From contig NW_003158226.1 of the NCBI RefSeq assembly GCF_000003605.2, forward strand, positions 186,838-207,427: 20,590 nucleotides of DNA. The letters run 5' to 3'. This document shows, piece after piece, positions 1-9,984 of this stretch. The notes below the pieces were generated by a model. It ran no database searches and was not told the origin of the DNA. It saw only the letters and a list, made by a program, of their open reading frames with translations. The DNA comes from Saccoglossus kowalevskii. Its lineage: Eukaryota > Hemichordata > Enteropneusta > Harrimaniidae. Every line of letters starts with the position of its first letter. Position 1 is the first letter of the stretch. The position numbers and the translations under genes were made by a program.

Positions 1-1377
1 TAGGATAGCTTTAAAAAGCTCTAGATGTTGTAAAGTATTTGCTGAACCCGTCAAATCAGTAGCTTATCGAATATTTGCAGGGGTCAAAGTTCATTTGACA
101 ATATAAATTGTGATTTTAATGGTTAAATTATGGGCATAATTATTCTGCCTTAACTATTTTTCAATAAAATATAAAATAAATTACACTCTCCTAATAAGCA
201 CAGCGCCACCTACATTTTGAACTTATGCGCGAATAAAGTTGTTTTTTGTCTTTACTTCAAAACAATTATTCTGATGTTATTCTAAAAAATTGTGATTTGC
301 ACATTGGACGATTATTCATGAATCAAGTTTTTTCGTTAGATTTCAAATTTACAAGACCACTGGCTTTATGAATAAGACATGTCTCCCATATTGATAAATA
401 TCCATATGCATGATACTTTAATATTATCCAACGTATAAACTGGTATTGCTATATGTTATAATACTACTTAGACGTAGGGGAAGATTTAAATAAGATATTA
501 TATGGCAACGTCTCATATACAGAGAACATAATGTGGTCGGAGTGCATAGCTTATTTACCATATTTACAATAGACCATTTTCCGTTCTCTGCGAGATCCCG
601 CGTTATGCGTGAAATCGAACGTAAAAGCAGGACAAACAAAGGTCATAGCGTCGTAATGGGGACAAACATCGCAAGGGATTTGACAAACGCGAAAGTATTT
701 TGGGGATATTTCCATGCTTAATATTATACTGTATTATTCTGTAAACATTTGATAATGGTAAATTTCGATGAAGTAAGGGTATCTAAACGCTATATTCCCC
801 TGTCAAAGATCGGCCTTTCGATGTGAGCTACGAAATAAAGAAATTCGAGTTCAAAATCAAATCGTTCGTTTTTTTCGGCACACGTTCGGTGTGCGTCTTT
901 CACGCAACTCACGAGATCTTGCAGTTGGAATGAAAATCACCTATTGTTGAGTTCTTCATTCCCCTGACTCAACAGGTATTTACGATTTGTCTCATAAAGT
1001 ACCATCCACGTAATCTAATCTTAATTTTAAGACATTTTTGATTTTTTAAGTCGACATATCCTTAAAATAATTCAAAATAAATGTGGTCCTGTGAGTGAGT
1101 TATTCTAAAATGTGTCTTTGTTATTTGTACAATTATCCACATATTAAGTGTAAAAGCATATATGGGCAAAATTGCTAAAATTACAATTAACAATAACAGG
1201 TGAACCTTAACCTCTCCAAATTTCGAGCAAGCTATTGATTTGACCATTACATCACACATTTCCGAAAAATATGCACACATACAACATACAATTCCAGTCG
1301 TACTAGACGTCATTAGTACTCACAATTGGTACCAAATCTACTAAAATTGACCTAGCCCATGGACTAATGGTTTACGC
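1..1377. other. No gene seen; CpG-rich AT-rich DNA
   Basis: I find no convincing exon, RNA gene or repeat here. The open frames present (for example 533-721 plus and 1062-1313 minus) lack protein-like composition, recognisable motifs or good splice sites. If the gene represented by the exon at 1422-1604 continues, this stretch is its next intron or its 3' part, because that gene reads leftward. Confidence 0.4.
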
Positions 1378-1421
1378 CTAGGATCTATTTCTAACTACGC
1401 AATAAACTAGTTGGGTCTTAC

Positions 1422-1604
1422 GTCCTGACTTAGCATTAGCCATCGTCCCGGGTACCGCCTGTGTGTAAGATTGTAGTGTGCGCCAATCGTCACCTGGTTG
1501 GGTCGCACCGTTGACAGAGTACGCCGGTGGCGGCGGAACATCGTCTTGATTCTGGACAGCTGGAGTCGGAGTCGGGACAGGTTGTACCGTTTCCGGTACC
1601 GTAC
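1422..1604 (-). CDS. Candidate internal exon (exon 2) of an unidentified Pro-rich PPxY-motif protein
   Basis: Read on the minus strand, a plausible acceptor (T-rich tract ending CCACTAG) precedes an open frame of 61 codons. The frame ends at a GTAAGA donor-like hexamer (1416-1421). The product is rich in Pro, Gln, Thr and Asp, with a PVPTPTP stretch and a DDVPPPPAYS segment. That segment contains PPAY, a PPxY motif of the kind bound by WW domains of NEDD4-family ligases. No membrane segment or Cys motif is seen. The exon needs one base from upstream to complete its first Gly codon, which the exon at 6903-6948 supplies exactly. If the donor is not used, the frame continues to a TAG at 1378-1380 and this would be the last exon. 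Local GC and CpG are higher than in the flanks, as expected for coding DNA. I do not recognise the family. A cytosolic, disordered N-terminal region of a larger protein is an inference. Confidence 0.5.
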
Positions 1605-2732
1605 CTAGTGGAAATAAATATAAACACAATCATTAGTTTAATAAATAACAGGGGAGGTAAGAATGGCGGGAATAAGATAGTTTATATTATATGGTAACAT
1701 CATAGACGTCGCGCCGTGTTCGATAATGGGTTCCTCGTGACGTACACAACGCGTGTGAAATACACTATTAATTTACGCGAAGTTCGAAAGCGCCATGCAC
1801 GACGACTGCGGCATTTTATTTTCCTTTAAAGTCGCTGTGTTTAAAATATATTGATTAACTTCATCAAAACGCATATCAAAATAGTAATCGTATCGTATCT
1901 CGAGTATAACTTTGTATTGGCCAGATTGACTTGTTTTTGAATCATAAACACTACATGAAATGCTAAGAACAATGATGGGGTCAGACGCCATAAATCCAGT
2001 ATCGAAGGACCCGTGTCACCCGTAATGATTTGAGGTTGAACTTGGACTTAGGTCGGTAACTGTACAAGACCTTGTTGTAGTGAAGGCAATGAGGCGGATA
2101 AACGGGCTAAATCATGCAGACACATTGAGTTACGCAGCACGTTGTCAGCCCCCCCCCCCCCGCTCAATCCAATAAGAATAACAATGCAATCCTTTTTTAA
2201 CAATTGTAACATCTTATGACGAAACACATGACTGGTTGTAAGCATATGTTACAGTGAGGTACGTGACCTTTGACTCAACGTATTCTGTATGTTGAAATTA
2301 CAACCTGACGAATTCCTCAGTTCTGTTCAAATGTTTTGTAATGTTTTCTTGGCAACCACCGTTCGTTACTATCATATTGTTCACCGAGTAAACAAAGACG
2401 TTTGAAGTATACAGCGCGATATTAAATATAAATAGCAATTATTAATTTATGATTTATTTACGGTTCATTTACGAGACATCGTATCAGTTTGTATATTTTC
2501 ATTAATTTAAGTGACCAGTGAATGTACTGTTTATATATCTCCAGAAACACTTTACTAACAAAAATAAAGAACATTGAAGTGAAAGCATTATACTAGTGTT
2601 ATAAATAACCTCGGTACGTGGGATTAATATACTTATCTGTGCGCTATAATCTACATTGCACGTATAGGACTGTTATGTATTTGAATGCGTTATATGGTAA
2701 GGGCACAGTGATGTTTTTTTGTTTGTTTGTTT

Positions 2733-2747
2733 TTTTTGCATAATGTT
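2733..2747. repeat. 3' target-site duplication of LINE insertion
   Basis: The 15-mer TTTTTGCATAATGTT occurs here and again at 3118-3132, flanking the minus-strand retroelement fragment. It abuts the oligo(T), which is the poly(A) tail on the minus strand, as expected for target-primed reverse transcription. Confidence 0.8.
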
Positions 2748-3117
2748 TTTTTTTTTTTTTTATAACTATCTTTCTTTATTGCATACAATAGAAATTCTTT
2801 ACAGCACAATGTCAAGATACAACAAATGTCAAAGCTGATATAACCCATACAAAATAGACACTGCATACCCGTTAACAATTAAAGTCTCTCAACTTGTCCA
2901 GGAAAATTGACATTGTATGTCTTCTTTTTGAATTTTCTAACTCCATCTTTTGCGTGTAACGTATATCAGATTTTATGAGATTAAAGCATGGTAGTTCCTT
3001 TTTTAATTTACACGTATAGATATTTCTTTTAACAATTATAATTATATGGTTTAGTAGAGGGGAGAAGTCCTTGTCTCCTAATATAATCTGTTTTGCTGAC
3101 AATGTTCTTAGTCCTAG
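2748..3117 (-). mobile_element. 5'-truncated non-LTR retrotransposon (LINE) 3' end
   Basis: On the minus strand this ~370-bp insert holds the end of an open frame, a ~110-bp 3' untranslated tail, an AATAAA signal (2775-2780) and a run of about 14 A (2748-2761). It is bracketed by a 15-bp direct repeat. These are the hallmarks of a 5'-truncated LINE inserted by target-primed reverse transcription. The encoded tail resembles the region after the reverse transcriptase domain in animal LINEs of the CR1/L2/Jockey-like groups, which have a hydrophobic patch followed by a basic Lys/Arg-Tyr segment. The clade cannot be fixed by eye. The target-site duplication is still perfect, so the insertion appears fairly young. 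It is far too short to be autonomous. Confidence 0.85.
2872..3117 (-). pseudogene. C-terminal remnant of LINE ORF2 (post-RT region)
   Basis: About 81 codons remain, from the insertion breakpoint to a stop at 2872-2874. Visible features are LGLRTLSAKQIILGD, then a hydrophobic NHIIIIVKRNIYTCK segment, then a basic and acidic tail ending LDKLRDFNC. The pattern of Ile-rich patch, KRxIY and ME-x-S matches the extreme C-terminus of animal LINE polyproteins. The endonuclease and the YADD-type RT core are absent. The ATG at 3150 that opens the frame lies in flanking host DNA beyond the target-site duplication, so it is not the element's own start. No function is expected. Confidence 0.7.
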
Positions 3118-3132
3118 TTTTTGCATAATGTT
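3118..3132. repeat. 5' target-site duplication of LINE insertion
   Basis: This is a perfect copy of the 15-mer at 2733-2747. It marks the truncated 5' end of the element on the minus strand. Confidence 0.8.
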
Positions 3133-4619
3133 ATATGTTTCATTAAACACTCGTTAGGTCAACTATAGCCTAAATTTATCTGCCAATTTAAAAAAAAAAA
3201 CTTGGCTGTGGTGGTCAAAGCATACATCAGATCCAAGCTAGTTTGAACGTAGTGGTCTCCTTAACTACACACTATTGGGTGTGACCAACAAAAGAACATA
3301 GTGCGAATTTGGGAAATTATTTGAGTAAAACCGTGTCTCACTACTGCGATATCGCCTGTCAATACTTTTTTGTGGTCACAGTAATGGTATATTATGTTTG
3401 TTATTTGGTTGACTAAAAACACCACACGTCTGTCAACTTCCAATCATAATGGTTATCTTACAGTTAAACCTTACAACCTTTTGTTGACGTTGTCAGCCAC
3501 TTGATTCAATAACACGCCGTGTTTATGTCGCTGAGAAAGAAACTAACAATAGCCAATATGTGTACCTTTCTCTCGTCGGAGTATATCATAGAACGGCGGG
3601 AAGGAGTTCTTGACAGAATTGTGCGGGTATGCCTGGAAATGTACCGCACGTGAGCGAAAAGTATCGAAAAATCATTATATAATCCCTTCCCACAATGCAG
3701 CGCCATATTCCAAAGGCTGTTTTAATTTGCGATAAAGCTAACGTATAGTGTAATTGCATGAAAGGTGAAGTCATATTACTGAAAACACCTTTGTAAGTAA
3801 ATATCCACCATGGTAGTGAAGTTCACTTTGCGTAGATCTCAATGTTATTTTAATAGTAGTAAAAATGTTAGGAAATAAGTGTTGACATTATGGTTAATTG
3901 CAATCCTAAACAGTTGTATTGTAATTTTAACAATAGACCCGATATTATATTTGTTTAAGCTTGCACTCAAATTGAACTGTAATTAAATCTAATCATGATG
4001 TACTTAAGTTTCATTCATCATCAATTTCATATATATATACGGGAGGGTGTGTCTTAGCTCAGACGACTAATTTATTGTTTGTCAGAAGTCTTAATGACAT
4101 GGAGTGGAGAAGACACTATATTATTATATGAGCAACGGCACTATGTTTTTTAGAAAGTGACCAATGTGAGGCACCCTGGTATTTGCCGACACACGCTGAG
4201 CATTAACCAGGTACACTAAACAACGTAAATCAGTCCGCGTAAGTTCAACAACGTTTATATGAGATATCAATATCCCATATCTAGGCGTGGTTGATTCAAG
4301 TAGTCACACGGCAAACCGAATTTGACCCGAACCGATCGACACTGAACCGATCAAAGCATCTATCTGATGATTTCTTTGTGTTCCCAAAATACACAATATC
4401 ATAGTGCCCGATCCCAGTTAGCTCCTGAGTCATCGATAAGTACGTCGAAGATCATTATGAGTATTCTTTATTGTATTTCTTACCCCCTTCCCGAATATTA
4501 TATGACGGACAATTCAGAAGTTTGTTATTTTTGTATAACGTCATGTTTAATCTGTTTAATAATTACACGTATATATTTGGATTGTTTTCATTTGTCTTAA
4601 GTATACGTGTGTCATTCCT

Positions 4620-5096
4620 TTGGGATAAAATGGCCGCTGCGATCTCGTTTCACAAGACTTGTTTTTTGCTTCTCAGTAGTTTTCCACTCTTTCCCGTCGC
4701 CGGGTCCACTTTCCCAAATACCATGATTACATGTGAGGAGAACATTGAACGTCACGTGATGGCGGACGAGAATGGAACATTATTAGAGCGACCAAAACAA
4801 GTCTCGTGGTTCTCGCTCCCAACGAGACCTTGTCGGCCATTTGTGTCTATGGTAACTTATGACATGATATCGTAATTGATATTATATAAATTCAGGGGAA
4901 AACAGTTCATGTGTAAACATATGTGTTATCGCGTTCAGTCATTTCTCGTAATATGCATGTGTTCCTAATGTTTGTTGGTTCAACTCTATTCTTAAAATAG
5001 GACTGAAAAAATGTCATGTGACGTCATGAGATGTCCTACATATTAATTACTTATATAGATTGCCATGAATCTCCCACAAACTCAAAGATGGCCGCC
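4620..5096. promoter_or_regulatory. Possible cis-regulatory cluster (E-box, CRE, YY1-like sites)
   Basis: This stretch is locally GC- and CpG-enriched. It contains a perfect CACGTG E-box (4753-4758) directly followed by ATGGCGG, a perfect palindromic CRE TGACGTCA (5019-5026), and two more ATGGCCGC-type sites (near 4629 and 5085-5096) that resemble the YY1 core with one mismatch. An open frame covers 4471-4875 on the plus strand but has no recognisable features. Such motifs occur by chance, so this is only a candidate enhancer or alternative promoter inside the putative intron. Confidence 0.2.
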
Positions 5097-6293
5097 AATA
5101 TCTATGCATCTACGTTTGAAATACCAAACTTACAGAGGACTTATAATATTATGGAAATTAGTATCATAAATTGAAACAGTATGATATATACACTGCTCAA
5201 TCAAACGCGTCAATTAAACATAAAACGCAGTCATAAATTACGTATTTATGTCCTGTTTGATGTGAACACTAAACGCGTCTATATATAGAGACGAATTTTC
5301 TAAACATCGACATGTGTGGCTGTTATAATCATAGCTATAATATGTCCGCGTGCAACAGGTGGTTTATGTGGAATTGACAATTCTACCGCACGCGATTTAT
5401 AAGATTACATCCGGGGTCAATCTACATCCGGGGTGTTGTCCAGAAAGTGCGTTGTATGGCTTTATACTACGAACTGGATGGGATTTGTTTTGTATTGATT
5501 TTAGCGCAGAACAGAAAAGCTGTACTATAAATTAAAACCCTCTGAACTTCCCCGTGTAATCTAGTTATGCAAGACTGTGTCGAAAATGTGATGAACCACG
5601 CTAGGTGCCAGTGTTGGAAATTGACCCAAACGCGCTAAATGTCAGAAGAAACGATATAGTTCCCAAGCAAGCATTATTTCATGCCAAGACAGCTAGTTGG
5701 TCATGAGTTGTTACCACGATATTGATATGGCAACAGTATCCCACCACAATCAACAAATATATATCCAGAATATTAGTATTGGTTCATATTAAGTTTTCCA
5801 ATGGAATTGTCAAGTGAAGTAAAGACCGGAGTATCATATAGAACTTATAGTAAAACGCTAAACTAAAGTAATAAAATGGTATAGTATTTATTCGAAAAAA
5901 ATAGAAAATGCCTTTTTTTATGTCTGGAAGTATTTAAAAAAAATAGTACATAACCTGAATTTACGAATGCTATGAATAAAACAACTAACTTAATTCTATT
6001 AAATTATTCATGCGTGAATCTAAACAATGAATGGCCCATTTCATTATACGACGGATTTGTTATTGTCATCGTCGTTAGTTTAAATCGACGTGATGAAACA
6101 TGAGTAAGTATACACTTATGTAGCTGGAATGTTTGCTCGGCACTGAGAAAGATGGTTCATTTTTGCAGCATCCCAGAAAATATATTCATCAAGAAAGCCA
6201 GAATTGTTCATCAGTGTTATTGTATTTATGATTGTGATAAGGATGAATCCGCTCAACCCCCGCTATGTTTTGTATATTTAAATAAACGTTTAA

Positions 6294-6665
6294 ATGTCAA
6301 CAGTTTTCGAGATGTGTCATTCTAAATTCGATGATGATTATGCATCGCTCTGTTACCGGGTCGGGATGAGTTTTAATGTATATATGGCCGGTATAGCTGA
6401 TTATTTTAAGAGCGCACATTTTCTTAGCAATGCCTACCAAGTACACGTAGGAACGATGGCAATAAACATATTTGCAGATAGATATGTTGTCAAAACTAAA
6501 AAAACTAGTACCCCAATTCGTTGGTATCCCCGTGGGCTCGGTGCCTCCATGGTTTACCTGACACATACCTACTCGCCAGGCATCATCAAAACGGCATTAT
6601 GCAATAACATTGAGAACACAATAAACATCCTTGTTGGATACCTTCAAGCATACTTAAATGCGTGA
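6294..6665 (+). CDS. Unrecognised 123-codon ORF, doubtful
   Basis: This is an ATG-initiated open frame with mixed composition and no recognised domain, signal peptide or membrane helix. The opposite strand is also open over much of it, so the stretch is simply poor in stop codons. One ORF of this length in 20 kb is near what chance allows. No splice sites or regulatory elements support it. It lies on the opposite strand inside the putative intron of the neighbouring gene. I list it because its local GC is higher than its surroundings and it is the longest ATG-initiated non-repeat ORF of the left half after 4471-4875. Confidence 0.12.
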   Translation: MSTVFEMCHSKFDDDYASLCYRVGMSFNVYMAGIADYFKSAHFLSNAYQVHVGTMAINIFADRYVVKTKKTSTPIRWYPRGLGASMVYLTHTYSPGIIKTALCNNIENTINILVGYLQAYLNA

Positions 6666-6902
6666 CCCTTCGCTGAGGTATAAACAAATCCTATTGCGTT
6701 AAGTCTGTAATCGTAGCTGGTTTAACATCGGAGTCGCCGTGTTTTGTGTCGACTCCATCAGCGGATATGTCAGATGATATGGGTATACATGTCTGCGTTA
6801 CAAGTGTGATAACACGGGCTTTAAGACCACAACATCGTGTAGTACATAGTGGCTGTAACGACGCGATTATTACGATTTGGGAAACCGTACGGAAATACTC
6901 AC

Positions 6903-6948
6903 CTGGTAGGTTGTCCTGATACATCGAGTCGTCTTGCTGCTCCGACAT
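6903..6948 (-). CDS. Candidate first coding exon of the PPxY-motif protein
   Basis: The start codon at 6946-6948 on the minus strand lies in ACAACAATG, with A at -3, a good eukaryotic context. It opens 15 codons (MSEQQDDSMYQDNLP) plus one base, ending at a textbook donor CAG|GTGAGT. The open frame upstream contains no earlier ATG. The phase-1 end fits the exon at 1422-1604 exactly: the split codon becomes Gly and the reading continues TVPETVQP. Both pieces are acidic, Gln-rich and hydrophilic, so a continuous disordered N-terminus is plausible. That the two are adjacent exons of one gene is an inference, since phase agreement alone has a one-in-three chance. No TATA box is evident; transcription would start within a few hundred bases to the right. 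Confidence 0.5.
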
Positions 6949-7318
6949 TGTTGTGTTTATAATTCCAGAATTCTGCAATTTGACTTTGGATCCCGGCGAT
7001 TTGAAATAAACCAGTCCAGCACCGAGGTCACGGACCCATGAGTCGGTTATTCATGAACGACAACGCACGATAGATATTATTGACCCAGCCGTGCCGTGTG
7101 CAAAGCGGCTTTATGCATCGCCCTAGTGACGGACGTAAATATAACAACAAAACACCACAATGTGTTATTATTATGTAGATAGCTCCCTCAGGTGATGGCT
7201 TAACGTTCGATTCCATGTCACTGACGTGTTGTCTCGATGTATGGAATGTTAAATTCCGCGTTCCATGTACGGACAAATAGTAATACGGTGTCCAATATAA
7301 CCAACCTAGTGAATATTC

Positions 7319-7334
7319 AAAAATAAATAAATAT

Positions 7335-7377
<43 letters not shown>

Positions 7378-7470
7378 TAATTATAATTTATTTAATTATA
7401 ATAATTAATTAATTAATTAATTAATTAATTAATTAATTAATTAATTAATTAATTAATTAATTAATTAATT

Positions 7471-7527
<57 letters not shown>

Positions 7528-7529
7528 TT
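7319..7529. repeat. Compound tetranucleotide microsatellite (TTTA/TTAA/TTTA), no G or C
   Basis: For 211 bp there is no G or C. The order is a short AAAT start that turns palindromically into about 11 TTTA units, a ~30-bp interrupted AT spacer, about 17 TTAA units (each self-complementary), then about 14 TTTA units. The TTAA core can fold into a hairpin or cruciform along its whole length. Slippage probably built it. Copy number is likely polymorphic and may be assembled inaccurately. Confidence 0.95.
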
Positions 7530-9525
7530 CGACATAAGGCTGACTATCGCACAATTAGAATTGGTTACTATAATATTTGATACAAACCAGTTTTGATGCC
7601 TCTTATTTATCTGTGCTTCAGGTAGTGAAGAATCTATGCAACAGATAATGTACTTTTTGCAGTGAATTATTTAAAAAAAATTTGTATGAAAATGCCGGTG
7701 TGTGTGTTTTAAATTTACTCTTGCATCACAATTATAATATTGGTTACTAGTGACTACTACCCCAATGAACTAATGTGTAAATTACGCATTACCAAATAAT
7801 TTTCAAATTACATAACGCGAGACTTGAATTAAATGACGATTTTCCTTCAGTATGATCGCAGACGTTGTCGTAACTTGATGAAGTAATATGCTACACACGA
7901 AGTGAGATGCCGGTTTAAACTCTGTCGATAACGGTACTGGCATCCGCGGAAAAAAAAAACGCGTCTAGCGATTAAGTGTATCAGACTGATCAGTTGAGCT
8001 ATCTTCTATTCTCTATAGTCTTTGGTTTAGCTTTCGGAAACAACTAACTGACGTATTTCCGTTATCAGACTCTTGTGGAACCAATGTTAAGCCCTCTACT
8101 CGAATGTAATACCTGAGGTATGTCTTCCATGTAACATAGAGGTAAATTCCATGCATGTAAGAACCCCAATTCCAACTACAGTATTATCTAAAAAATCCAA
8201 AATGTAGGACATTTCTGTCGTATAAGCACTGGCAGCAATACCCAAGCCTAATGATTACTGTGACCTTTGCTATAATGTAAAATCGTGAATATTGTCCAAA
8301 TATTTGTAAAGCCAGACTTAATATGAAGCAGCGAAAATTATATTTCTTTTATTTTACGTGTAATTGATTTTGTTCACGATTTTAATAACAGACCATCAAA
8401 CGAGAACGGTATTGATGATGTCCATATTTTACATATATGAGTTGAAGCCAGGGTAACCGTCTACACATGCTTGTTTACCACTCATATCGCAGGCATGATG
8501 TTTAGGGATGGGTCAATATTTCTATTGAGTCACTAGGCTAGGAAATGAATTCAGAAAAAAAGACAATCAACGTGAATTGTGGGATAACCGTCACGTGATT
8601 TGAACAATTATCGCTGAGTAGGAAAATATAGAGGTATGACCTGCTTTGAAATTCCAGTCACCCACCGTAAAAATAATGGTCTATCCCTTAGCGTATCGGA
8701 GACGTTGGCAGTGCATGTGCACATCACTTTGACTGCGGTCTCTGCATTCACGCTCTTCGATATCAAGCCCATGTATTTTCAATTATTATGTACACAATGC
8801 CCCCTACAAATTGACGATCAATAGTACACGTATGTCCAAATTTGTTCACAAAAACTCAAACAATACATTCATTGTTTGACTGCGCTGTGAAAATATATAG
8901 TATCTATGTATTTTGCTTCTTAATGAATATTTGCTCGAACTCGCGCAATCAACCAATATGAAGTGTGTAGATATAAAATGGCCACTTTAACTTTGTGGTT
9001 TTATGTACGCCAAGAAGCAATCATGATCATGGAGTTAAGGGGTACAATTGTTTCGAGTCACGAAACATGACAGCGTAGCCGAGAAATGTCGGCATCCCAG
9101 AGTGGCACACTAGACATTACATTTTACGCCACTACGCAACTTATAAGACGTGTTTACACAAAGATTACATCTTAAAAGCATAAACGGGTTTCAGTTCTCT
9201 TATTAAAATCTGATTTATTACATAGCATGTATTTTTTAATTATTTTCGTATATTTCATTTCAAGGGTGGTGGTCGTCGTTCTGCGCATGTGCGACGCTTG
9301 TGTTGATATACGTTAATTTTCCTATTATCTGATGCATTTTCCCAATGACAGACACGAATACAAGTTTTGCCAAGAACGAGATGTGCACGAAAGAAATACT
9401 GCCTTTGACTACATGGATTATCTATCAAAACTTCGGAAACGACTTATTTTGTACTCGGCGCAACAATTAAAGTCACCCATTTGCACTATCTCACAAGCGT
9501 GATGCACACTTTCATTTTGAATATA

Positions 9526-9567
9526 CTGCAAAATACTTTATTTTCGCTTGGAATTAATTTTCGCTAT
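9526..9567 (+). mobile_element. MITE terminal fragment related to 13988-14165
   Basis: The sequence runs CTGCAAAATACTTTATTTTC then GCTTGGAATTAATTTTCGCT. It matches both ends of the complete MITE at 13988-14165 and is preceded by TA, as at the intact copy. No matching opposite end is seen within the next few hundred bases, so it appears to be a decayed or solo end. Confidence 0.55.
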
Positions 9568-9978
9568 AAAATGATTTTGTTTCTATTTCATTCAAGCCAT
9601 TTCTTCCACCTATGTTTCAATCACATGCATTCTTTTCTTCAGTTAGTCAATACAAGGAATTTAATACAAATAATATTGACTTGATGGTCGAGTGAGATGT
9701 ATAGGAGAACCAGAAAGTGATGATATACCTTTGGATGAGATGTAGCAGTAGTAAGAAGAGTCATTATTATTATACTATTCAGATGACAGGATTATTATTG
9801 GTATGTATAAGGAGTAAATTTCTTCTTATACTGACTAACTCAGTTGATAATACAATGTACCTATGTCATAGAATAATCAAATACTTCACTAAAACCATTG
9901 GATTATGTTAATCCTATTGAATGGTGCCAAATGCATAGATCAAACAAATACCACATTTTTATATCGATATAAAATGAC

Positions 9979-9984
9979 TTTATT
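9979..9984 (-). terminator. Candidate poly(A) signal ending a minus-strand transcript
   Basis: TTTATT on the plus strand gives AATAAA on the minus strand. Reading leftward, a GU-rich segment (TGTGGTATTTGTTTG) follows about 30-40 nt later, as expected downstream of a cleavage site. The signal sits at the border where CpG becomes scarce to the right. It could be the distal poly(A) site of the ZDHHC gene, but other AATAAA signals occur closer to the stop codon (17772-17777 and 17674-17679), so usage is unknown. Confidence 0.4.

Larger units (their letters stand above)
1605..6902 (-). other. Putative intron 1 of the PPxY-protein gene
   Basis: About 5.3 kb separate the two phase-compatible exons. 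Apart from the LINE fragment at 2748-3117 I see no confident coding exon. A C13 run lies near 2149-2161 and AT-rich low-complexity DNA is scattered through the region. A small internal exon could be missed, because exons under about 60 codons are hard to see by eye. The intron assignment depends on the two exons belonging to one gene. Confidence 0.35.
6949..9690. other. Intergenic region with 5' flank of the PPxY gene
   Basis: No convincing exon was found. Open frames at 7028-7276 (minus) and 8636-8824 (plus) show no motif or splice context. The 5' UTR and promoter of the minus-strand gene should lie just right of 6948, but no TATA or initiator stands out. The region is CpG-rich compared with the DNA to its right. 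It contains a CACGTG E-box near 8591, the AT-only microsatellite at 7319-7529 and a MITE fragment at 9526-9567. Confidence 0.4.

Noticed and set aside
2048-2245. 65-codon minus-strand ORF with a Gly run
   Set aside because: The Gly run is a translated homopolymer C13 tract. There is no other coding sign.
3118-3150. ATG at 3150 as the start of the LINE-derived frame
   Set aside because: It lies in host DNA outside the target-site duplication, so it is an accidental upstream extension of the truncated element.
4471-4875. 134-codon plus-strand ORF
   Set aside because: No recognisable motif. Its first half is Phe/Leu/Tyr-rich low-complexity typical of AT-rich chance ORFs, and no convincing splice or regulatory context defines a gene.
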